Shown: positions 17,224 to 23,935 of the stretch, one piece after another
Layout: every line of letters starts with the position of its first letter
Numbering within the stretch: position 1 is the stretch's first letter
The notes under the pieces: model-generated
Databases searched by the model: none
What the model was told of the DNA's origin: nothing
What the model saw: only the letters and a program-made list of their open reading frames with translations
Source: Strigamia acuminata
Taxonomy: Eukaryota > Arthropoda > Chilopoda > Geophilomorpha > Linotaeniidae
Reading direction: 5' to 3'
Assembly (NCBI GenBank): GCA_949358305.1
Contig: CASHSZ010000012.1
Location: forward strand, 1-23,935
Length of the DNA: 23,935 bases
Translations under genes and position numbers: made by a program

Positions 17224-20200
17224 TCAGTAGAAATGGCGATAGTCCTTTCGCTTACGCGGTCTGAGTCTGCGCGACCGGAAATTGTTGGTTTGTGGACTTG
17301 CGCCATCTAGTGGCGGGTTTTGAAGTTGATTTTCATTCGTTTTCACCGTAGGCTGTGGTTCAAATAGTGATTTTAGAGAAATCTGTTCTGTATCATCTAT
17401 ATAACGTTCTTTTGGCTTAATTTTCGTTGTTCTCACTAGTTTTTCTGTGTTTTCAACTACAATTTCACCTTTTTTACTGATTTTTTTCACTTTATCAGCA
17501 AATTTCACTTTCTTTTCTGGCATATCTTTCAGAACTTCATCTATTTCTTCTTCAATTCGTTCCTTATATGGTTTTAACCTTTCTACATTCACTATGTCAC
17601 TTTTCTTTCTTGTAGAGTTGATGATTTCATAGTCATTAGGTGCAGTTCTTCGCACAATTTCATACGGGCCGGAAAATTGGGGTAAAAGCTTCTCTGACAG
17701 GCCAACTTTTCTGTTGATGGTTTTTAGATAAACCAATTCACCTGGTTCAAATTCTTTGTTGACTCTGTCTTCATCAAATCTTTTCTTACTTTTTGCAGAT
17801 TGTTTTTCAAGTCTCTCATTTGCAATTTTCCTGGCTGCTCGAATGAATTTTGCTGTTCTTAATGTATATTCTTTCTGTGGCAAGTCCAAATTAACATCTA
17901 CTGTCAAATCCACATCATATCCACGAAGTAAATAGTGTGGTGTATATCCTGTTGTTTCATGAACGGCCGTGTTATATGAAAACAGGAGAAATGGAAGAAA
18001 TTTGTCCCAGTCAGTGTGTTCTTCATTAACATAACTTTGCAACATTTTTGCGAATGTCGCATTAAATCTCTCAGTTAATCCATTTGTTCTTGGATGGTAT
18101 CCTGACGTAGTTTTATGCAAACTTTTAAACATATTTGAGACTTCCTCAACCATTTTATTCCTGTATTCGGTTCCACGGTCGCTTAGGATTTCTCTTGGAC
18201 TGCCTTCTTTCAGAATAACCTCATAAAGCAATGTTTTTGCTGCTTCTAACGCTGTAGCTGCTGCTGCTGGTCTAGCTATTGCATTTCTAGAAAGGTAATC
18301 AGTTACAACAAAAACATGTTTATTTCCAAGACGTGATAATGGAAATGGTCCAAGTGTATCTATTCCAATTCGCTCAAAAGGTTTTGAGACTGTTGACCAT
18401 GGCTGCATTAATCCTTTAGCTGGCGTTGTCATTGTTTTTGCTTTTGCGCAGTGTTGGCAGGACAAGACGTAATTTCTAACATCTTTATAGATTCTTGTCC
18501 AGAAAAATCGTGTTCTTATTCGTTTCCACGTTTTTGCCAATCCCAAATGAGCTCCTAGTAATCCATCGTGCATTTCATACAATACATCTTTTTGAAGTTG
18601 TTTTGGAACTACTAGTAATAAATCTTCCATGTTCAGGGAACTGTTAAGTTTTTTCTTCCTGAACAATGTTTTGTTTTGAAGAACGAACTGCTTTAGTGGT
18701 CGTCTTCTTTTTCTTGGAAGTTGCTCTTGGTTTTCTAGCGCTGTTATGAGGTCCAGTAATTTGGGATCCTTCCTCTGTTCAACAGGGAGGTCCAAGTTTT
18801 CTAAGAAAAGCGAAGGTAATTTTTCTATTTCTTCTTCACTTAATTCTTCCTGGATCCTACTTAAAGCATCGGCATCTGTATGTTTCTTGCCGCTTTTATG
18901 AAATATTTCAAAATCATACTCAGCTAATTGCAGCGCCCACCTGGCTAGACGTCCATTTGGATTTCGGACTCCTTTCAGCCATTGGAGGGCAGAATGGTCG
19001 GTAATAATTTGGAATTTCTGTCCATATAAGTACGGTCTAAACTTTTCAATAGCAAAAATGATTGCTAACATTTCCCTATCAGTTGCAGTGTAATTCATTT
19101 CTGCTGTGCTCATCATACGACTTGCATAAGCGATAACACGCTCTTGATTGTTGACTTTTTGCTTCAAAATAGCTCCTAATCCATAGGCACTTGCATCGCA
19201 TGAAATCATGAAGGGCTGAGTAAAATCTGGATGCGCTAACACCGGCACTGTTATTAATGCATTTCGGAGCGTGTGGAATGCTTTGTCGTGGGGTGGTCCC
19301 CAGTCAAACTTTTCATCCTTTTTGGTTAAATTCACCAGAGGTTTGGAAATGTCCGCAAAACCTTTAATAAATTTCCGGTAATACGAGCATAATCCTAAAA
19401 AACCACGTAGTTGTTTAACGTTCACAGGAATTGGAAACTTAGCTACTGAATCCAGATTCCTGGGATCCGGTGAAATACCTTCAGCATCAACCACATGTCC
19501 GAGATATCGTATGGTGTGTGTCGCAAACGTACATTTACTCAGTTTGACTTTGAGATTCGCTGTTCTAAGCTTTTGGAAAACTGCCTCCAAATCAACAAGA
19601 TGCTGATCGAAAGTCTTCGAAAACACTATCAAATCGTCCAGATATGCAATACATACTTTTCCCAGGAGGTTACCAAGTACTTTATTCATCAATTTTTGAA
19701 AGGCGGCCGGGCTGTTACATAATCCCATTCCAAGGACATTAAACTCATAATGTCCACTAGACGTGGTAAACGCTGTCTTTTCACGATCTTGTTCGTCTAT
19801 TTCGACTTGGTGATATCCCTGGATAAGATCCATCATTGAAAAATACTTCGCACCCGCTAATTGATCTAGGGTGTCATCAATACGTGGTAAGGGATAAACC
19901 ATTTTCTTTGTTACCGCGTTTAACCGTCTCCAATCAACACAAAATCTCCATTTGCCGTCTCTTTTCTTGACGAGTAGTACTGGTGCACTCCATGGGCTCT
20001 CAGATTCTCTAATGACTCCTTGCTCAAGTAACTTCTTTGTTTCAGCATCCTCGATTTCTTTTTCCTTAATCGATCGTCTATAAGGTTGTAAATGGATTGG
20101 AGGAGAATCTCCAGTATCAATTCGATGTTTAATCGTATGAGCTCTGCCTAAATCATTGTCAGTCTTCGCAAATCTATCCGAATTTTTCTCCAGCAACCGC

Positions 20201-20949
20201 AACATTAGCCCTTGTTGTGATGGCGTCATGTTGTCATTCGCCATGGCCGTGCTAAAGTCAAATTGATTAACTCTGTTTTCATCAAGCACGCCAGACTCAA
20301 TTACATAAAAGGCCTTTGCAATTGCTGAGTTTTTTCCTAAATAGATTGTCTTTTTAGTTGGATTTGCAACTCGCAGAACTCCTTCACCTTTTCTGAATTT
20401 AGTCAATGTTTTGCAACAAATTACTCCAAAACGGTCAATTACTCCACTGAGTGGTTCTATGAATAGTTCATCATCTACTTTCTTTGCAATTTTAATTGGA
20501 ACTACACATTCATGTAATGCTGGAATTGTTATTGGTTTTAAAACTCGGGCTATGTAATTTACATCAGTATAATTCTTTGACATTGGGAAGACTTCTTGTT
20601 GTTCATCTTTTGGGCCTACAAAGATCTTCTGTTGGTCATAGTCGAGTTTACACTTTGCAGATCTTAAGAAATTATCTCCCAGCAGTAAATGGCGTCCAAA
20701 TCCATTAACGATCAATACGTCGATGGTATGTTGTTGTTGTCCAACTTCAATGGTAATCCTGGTTTTTCCTTCTGGGACTATCAATGAGCCATCCACAACT
20801 CTCAATCTAACACCTGGACAAGGCTGATATTTGAGCTGCAGAGTTCTCACCAAATCTTCACTAATGATGTTGCGAAAACCTCCAGAATCCAAGACACCAG
20901 TGATTTCCATACCATTTAATACTACTGGAATCTGTAAAAGTTCGTCCAT
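17224..20949 (-). CDS. pol: Pol polyprotein: protease, RT, RNase H, integrase
   Basis: 1241 residues from the first ATG; the open frame reaches further up to a TAA near 21037. The aspartic protease has LDSGG (catalytic D21), where most relatives have DTG or DSG followed by A. The reverse transcriptase (about 290-470) shows FSMMDLIQGYHQ (D374) and YLDD (436-439). RNase H (about 580-698) shows D585, E626, D651 and D694. Integrase has the zinc-binding set H794, H801, C831, C834 and the catalytic triad D864, D924, E960, with 35 residues between the last two. A GPY/F-like segment, FSGPYEIV, lies at 1092-1099, and the tail is basic. The polyprotein would cleave itself, copy the RNA in cytoplasmic particles and integrate the DNA. 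It is probably made by -1 frameshifting from gag rather than from its own ATG, because the frame is open across the gag stop. Confidence 0.95.
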   Translation of the reverse strand: MDELLQIPVVLNGMEITGVLDSGGFRNIISEDLVRTLQLKYQPCPGVRLRVVDGSLIVPEGKTRITIEVGQQQHTIDVLIVNGFGRHLLLGDNFLRSAKCKLDYDQQKIFVGPKDEQQEVFPMSKNYTDVNYIARVLKPITIPALHECVVPIKIAKKVDDELFIEPLSGVIDRFGVICCKTLTKFRKGEGVLRVANPTKKTIYLGKNSAIAKAFYVIESGVLDENRVNQFDFSTAMANDNMTPSQQGLMLRLLEKNSDRFAKTDNDLGRAHTIKHRIDTGDSPPIHLQPYRRSIKEKEIEDAETKKLLEQGVIRESESPWSAPVLLVKKRDGKWRFCVDWRRLNAVTKKMVYPLPRIDDTLDQLAGAKYFSMMDLIQGYHQVEIDEQDREKTAFTTSSGHYEFNVLGMGLCNSPAAFQKLMNKVLGNLLGKVCIAYLDDLIVFSKTFDQHLVDLEAVFQKLRTANLKVKLSKCTFATHTIRYLGHVVDAEGISPDPRNLDSVAKFPIPVNVKQLRGFLGLCSYYRKFIKGFADISKPLVNLTKKDEKFDWGPPHDKAFHTLRNALITVPVLAHPDFTQPFMISCDASAYGLGAILKQKVNNQERVIAYASRMMSTAEMNYTATDREMLAIIFAIEKFRPYLYGQKFQIITDHSALQWLKGVRNPNGRLARWALQLAEYDFEIFHKSGKKHTDADALSRIQEELSEEEIEKLPSLFLENLDLPVEQRKDPKLLDLITALENQEQLPRKRRRPLKQFVLQNKTLFRKKKLNSSLNMEDLLLVVPKQLQKDVLYEMHDGLLGAHLGLAKTWKRIRTRFFWTRIYKDVRNYVLSCQHCAKAKTMTTPAKGLMQPWSTVSKPFERIGIDTLGPFPLSRLGNKHVFVVTDYLSRNAIARPAAAATALEAAKTLLYEVILKEGSPREILSDRGTEYRNKMVEEVSNMFKSLHKTTSGYHPRTNGLTERFNATFAKMLQSYVNEEHTDWDKFLPFLLFSYNTAVHETTGYTPHYLLRGYDVDLTVDVNLDLPQKEYTLRTAKFIRAARKIANERLEKQSAKSKKRFDEDRVNKEFEPGELVYLKTINRKVGLSEKLLPQFSGPYEIVRRTAPNDYEIINSTRKKSDIVNVERLKPYKERIEEEIDEVLKDMPEKKVKFADKVKKISKKGEIVVENTEKLVRTTKIKPKERYIDDTEQISLKSLFEPQPTVKTNENQLQNPPLDGASPQTNNFRSRRLRPRKRKDYRHFY

Positions 20950-21020
20950 AGCGTGTAACTCGATGATTTCTAATTTTCTCTTTCTTCTTTTCTTCTTGTT
21001 ATTTCGTCTTTGTGGCCATT

Positions 21021-22475
21021 CTAGTTTCCCGATGCATTAGGCGGTCCACCACGTGGGGCTCCTCGTTGACCTCGGCCTTGGTAATTTTCAATGAAATTTT
21101 TACCTTTATAATTTGGATTTTTAGGATGGCCTTGGTTATTTGGATTCCCCTGTGGTCTTTGTCCTTGTGGTGGATTCCATTGCTGTTGTGGTGGATTCCA
21201 CTGCTGTTGTGGATTTTGCTGTTGGAATCCTTGACCTGAGTTATTCCACTGATTACTCCAGTTACCTCTGTTTTGACCTCTATTGTCACTCCATCCTCTT
21301 CCTTGGTTCCTATTATTGTCATTCCACCATCCACGTTGTTGTCCAGATCGTCCTCTAAAGTTACCTCTATTGTAGAACTGGGCCTGGTTTGGATGTGGTG
21401 TATACCATTGATTTTGATAGAAGACTGGAGTAACCTCTGCATATTGAACTTCCCCAAACTGCTGCTGTTGCCTTAGCACTTTGACCTCTGCTAACAACTC
21501 GTCTTTTGATTTATTGACGTCGCTCGGTTCAACTAACAAACTTGGTTTCACCTCGCCTGTTGTATCAACAGCTTTTTGCAGTAGGGTTAGCAAAACTTCT
21601 GCAGGATCCTCGCTGAATGCATGAGCTTCCAATAGTCCAAGTTGAGATGTTAACTGATCCAATGTCTTTGGAAAATTGACTACTAATTTATCTCTAGTCA
21701 CCTTTTTAAGTCCTTGAAACACATGAAATATCTTTTGTTCTTCAGTAAATGCTGGTCTCGCAAAAGAACATTCTTTTAATATTTTCTGCATATGTTCCAT
21801 TGCTGTCCCATCTTTGTGCTGCATTGCCTGTAATTTCGACAAAATTGTTGTTATTTGTCGCCTGAATTTTGCCTTCAACGCATCTTTCCATTGACTCCAT
21901 GTTCTAGTCGGATGTTGTGGAAGTTGATCTAGATACCACGATGATGCGGAGGATTTCAGCACAATTGACAGATGTTTAATCCTTTCAGTGTCATCGGCGA
22001 TCGTATCTTCATATCCGATCAACCATGTGTCAATATTCCCTGTAGCCGGATCAAAGTCAACTGGATTTCTTCTATTGACCACTAAATTTTGTAATACCGT
22101 CTGTATTGCTACTAGTTCTGGTGAAGCATTTGCCATATTATCTGGAAATTGTTCGTTTTTAATTGCCAATATTGGTTGAATTAATTCCTTTTGGTCCTCA
22201 ATATTGTCAGTTGCGTCCTCAAATGCGTCGTCCAAATTTGCTTGCACTTTATCCAGGAGATTGCCTAATTCCGTAGCTTCGTCAGGCAACAACAAATTGT
22301 ACACACTTGGATCGATTATTCTTTTATGGCGCTGTTCCGGGGTTTCAAAATCTTCCCTTTTTTGAATTTTTTCTTCTCCTTTGGATTTTGATCTCTTTTT
22401 CCGGTCAGTCACCTTATCATCCAGTGATTCAAGTTCTCCCGGATCTTTTGATGAAAACAAATAATCCGTTACCAC
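21021..22475 (-). CDS. gag: Gag-like structural polyprotein
   Basis: The frame ends at TAG 21021-21023. The listed 5' end is a GTG; the frame is in fact open to a TAA at 22557-22559 and the extra codons also look protein-like, but no ATG occurs before residue 114 (base 22136). The start is therefore unresolved: splicing, non-AUG initiation or a lost ATG are all possible. The N-terminal part is charged and lysine-rich. Residues about 117-290 look like the retrotransposon capsid domain, with DTWLIGYEDTIADD, SSASSWYLDQLP and WSQWKDALKAKF. The C-terminal 120 residues are rich in Gly, Gln, Asn, Arg and Trp with RGG-like repeats and no CCHC zinc knuckle, so RNA binding probably depends on this low-complexity tail. 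Frame and pol overlap by only a few codons. Confidence 0.9.
   Translation of the reverse strand: MVTDYLFSSKDPGELESLDDKVTDRKKRSKSKGEEKIQKREDFETPEQRHKRIIDPSVYNLLLPDEATELGNLLDKVQANLDDAFEDATDNIEDQKELIQPILAIKNEQFPDNMANASPELVAIQTVLQNLVVNRRNPVDFDPATGNIDTWLIGYEDTIADDTERIKHLSIVLKSSASSWYLDQLPQHPTRTWSQWKDALKAKFRRQITTILSKLQAMQHKDGTAMEHMQKILKECSFARPAFTEEQKIFHVFQGLKKVTRDKLVVNFPKTLDQLTSQLGLLEAHAFSEDPAEVLLTLLQKAVDTTGEVKPSLLVEPSDVNKSKDELLAEVKVLRQQQQFGEVQYAEVTPVFYQNQWYTPHPNQAQFYNRGNFRGRSGQQRGWWNDNNRNQGRGWSDNRGQNRGNWSNQWNNSGQGFQQQNPQQQWNPPQQQWNPPQGQRPQGNPNNQGHPKNPNYKGKNFIENYQGRGQRGAPRGGPPNASGN
21024..21030 (-). promoter_or_regulatory. Predicted -1 ribosomal frameshift site GGGAAAC
   Basis: On the minus strand the heptamer G GGA AAC sits in the correct gag phase (X XXY YYZ) and is followed directly by the gag stop TAG. 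The pol frame is the -1 frame relative to gag and is closed upstream by a TAA about seven bases before the heptamer, so the two frames are jointly open only across this point. GGGAAAC is a functional slippery sequence at simian retrovirus type 1 gag-pro. I could not identify a convincing downstream pseudoknot by eye. Confidence 0.7.
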
Positions 22476-22556
22476 TTGTGAAAAGTTATAACGTTTGGAT
22501 TCCGCAATTGTTAAATAATTAAATTCGAAGACACAACCCTTTGACTTGAAGCACTT

Positions 22557-23389
22557 TTAATTCACTTTTCCAGTTATAAATAACACTATAACTCTTTAGC
22601 ACACAGAACACTTTTCACTTTTTGAAAAAAATAAATCAGTGATTAAACACTTCAATTTTCACAGAAATATTTCAAAATACTAGAACAATTCAATTTTCAC
22701 AATCAAATCTCAAAATTTCCACAAAAGAATTCAAGGAAAAAAAAAACACTTTCACGGTCATCATTTTTTACAAAAATATCAAAAACAATTCATTTTCACG
22801 GTCATAATTACAAAATTTCATCAAAACTATTCAAGGAAAAACTTCTTATTAATAACACTTTACAAAAATGCTCTGGAAAGAAAATAAATTCATTAATAAA
22901 TATAAACAATATATTCTCTATTATTATTCAATTTTATCTTACATTCACAATCAAATTCTTCATTACTATACACTTTCATTTAATTTTATCAAAATTCAAT
23001 CAATAATACTATATTAATTCAATTAAAAGTCAAATATCACAATAAATAATACTCAAATGCAAATTTATCCAATTTAAACCTTCAAAGCTTCTATTCTATT
23101 TTATTTTATTTTTTTAATCTTGCCAATTTTCAATCTAATTGACCTATTTATTCTTTAGCAATGACTCACTCTCACATTCCTATCAATTTCACAAATGACT
23201 CACTCATATTCAAATTAGGTTGGGATTTCTCTAAATTTTATATGATTTCAAAGCTATTTTTAAGCTAAATTTGCCAATTTTATGTGATTTTAATTCCAAT
23301 TTCACTCATTTTACTCTAGATTTTACAATTTTAATGATTTTTAACTCTAATTTCGGGGTTTTTTATTCTAATTTTTGGTCCCGGGGAAA
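22557..23389 (-). other. AT-rich untranslated leader of the retroelement
   Basis: About 830 bases between the primer-binding site and the gag frame, with no reading frame of note and long A/T-rich runs. It presumably carries the RNA packaging and dimerisation signals, but nothing specific is recognisable. If gag starts in a spliced upstream exon, it would lie here. Confidence 0.6.
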
Positions 23390-23407
23390 GAACCGCGATC
23401 TCCACCA
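23390..23407 (-). other. Primer-binding-site candidate
   Basis: On the minus strand, two bases after the LTR end, the sequence reads TGGTGGAGATCGCGGTTC. It begins with TGG, complementary to the CCA end of a tRNA. I could not assign the tRNA. Confidence 0.6.
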
Positions 23408-23680
23408 TTTGTTACGTGGATTCCGGGCCTAATCAGGTTTCCACGCAACTATGTTTAATCTGGGGTTTTTTAGTGAGTGTGACAGGAAAGGATGAGATTG
23501 GTTTTATGTTTCAAATTCAATTCAGTTTTATTCTCAAACGGGTCAGAATGATATTTGGATAAATTGTCATTTTACATTCTCATTAAATTATACAACCTTT
23601 ATTAATTGGGTTATAAAACAACTGTGTGATAATCTAAATGTAATGCAATCAAATTGGTTTTATAGTCATCAGCCGCGCTC

Positions 23681-23686
23681 TTTATT
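23681..23686 (-). terminator. AATAAA polyadenylation signal in the LTR
   Basis: Minus-strand AATAAAGAGCGCGG about 75 bases downstream of the TATA box, consistent with the end of the R region. Another AATAAA lies further toward U5 near 23526. Confidence 0.6.
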
Positions 23687-23756
23687 GAGGCGACATCAGA
23701 CTCTCTAGTTCCTGAAAAGCAAAAGTGATTAGAGACCTGTCTTAGTGCGGGCTCCT

Positions 23757-23764
23757 TATTTATA
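23757..23764 (-). promoter_or_regulatory. TATA box of the LTR promoter
   Basis: Minus-strand TATAAATA followed by AGGAGCCCGCAC; transcription would start about 30 bases downstream, near 23730, and run leftward through gag and pol. Confidence 0.7.
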
Positions 23765-23935
23765 GCAAATCTGCCATAAACCCCATAATTGAATTGATCG
23801 GTCCATCACATGGCGATGACGGAGTCCAACCGTCAGCGCCATCTGTGGCCGAAATTTAGCAACATTTAACCTAATAATGATTCGAATTACGTGCTACGAA
23901 TCGCGCATCAATTGGCACGGTTCGTACACGTGACA

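Larger units (their letters stand above)
17224..23935 (-). mobile_element. Ty3/gypsy-type LTR retrotransposon, 5' LTR to end of pol
   Basis: Read right to left: 5' LTR (23410-23935), primer-binding-site candidate (23390-23407), leader, gag, and pol in the order protease, reverse transcriptase, RNase H, integrase. Integrase last is diagnostic of Ty3/gypsy (Metaviridae), as against Ty1/copia. Pol has no stop over 1241 codons and all catalytic residues are visible, which suggests recent insertion. No 3' LTR was identified in the 17 kb to the left, so the copy is likely truncated or rearranged at its 3' end. The element may continue left to about 16200. No env-like frame or chromodomain is visible. 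Confidence 0.9.
23410..23935 (-). repeat. 5' long terminal repeat, 526 bp
   Basis: On the minus strand it begins TGTCACGTG and ends CACGTAACA, an imperfect terminal inverted repeat with the TG and CA ends typical of LTRs. Its far end coincides with the last base of the window, so the true boundary and target duplication cannot be checked. It holds a TATA box and, about 75 bases downstream, an AATAAA signal, giving a sensible U3-R-U5 order. Confidence 0.85.

Noticed and set aside
19495-20120. Small frames inside pol and on its opposite strand
   Set aside because: Shadows of the pol frame with no separate start signals or domains.

Overview
This is a repeat-dominated piece of a eukaryotic, probably invertebrate animal, genome. 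The support is an LTR retrotransposon with eukaryotic TATA and AATAAA signals, a hAT-type MITE with an 8-bp target duplication, and intron-like segments of about 52 nt with GTRAGT and TTTTTTTTCACAG ends. No bacterial operon, rRNA, tRNA or CRISPR array is visible, and I found no convincing host protein-coding gene. The phylum cannot be settled from the sequence alone.

Left third (1-10620): two related foldback (long inverted repeat) elements. Element 1 (about 342-2545) has arms made of 56-bp tandem units, 14 on the left and 11 on the right, around an inverted core with a 79-bp asymmetric spacer (1541-1619). It lies between two direct repeats of about 330 bp (1-332 and 2889-3216). Element 2 (about 4760-9182) is a giant near-perfect palindrome with arms of about 2.2 kb around a spacer (6932-7010) identical base for base to that of element 1. 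Immediately left of it is a shortened tandem copy of its own arm (3484-4756). A further outer inverted repeat (3234-3490 and 10425-10606) encloses element 2 almost symmetrically. Both arms of element 2 carry a promoter-like block (TTACGTGACG twice, then TATTTAA) pointing at the centre, so transcription from both sides would converge on a self-complementary core. The Foldback-like architecture is known from Drosophila FB and similar elements; the family itself I do not recognise.

The 9183-11060 stretch holds a complete 392-bp hAT-like MITE (9392-9783) and unassigned DNA. From about 11040 to 15280 lies a mosaic of a second repeat family, built from a palindromic GCCTCGAATAAACGCCGGGG motif, four small foldback units rich in AACGCC, GGCCATTTT-rich tracts and a duplicated segment of about 250 bp. 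Between 12800 and 13550, and from 15280 to 17220, I see no gene; the latter becomes strongly AT-rich toward the retroelement.

Right third (17224-23935, minus strand): a Ty3/gypsy (Metaviridae-type) LTR retrotransposon read right to left. It has a 526-bp 5' LTR ending at the window edge, a primer-binding-site candidate, an AT-rich leader of about 830 nt, gag, and an uninterrupted pol with protease, reverse transcriptase, RNase H and integrase in that order. Gag and pol overlap briefly, and a GGGAAAC heptamer sits exactly where a -1 ribosomal frameshift would join them. No matching 3' LTR was found, so the copy looks 3'-truncated or rearranged even though its pol reading frame is intact.
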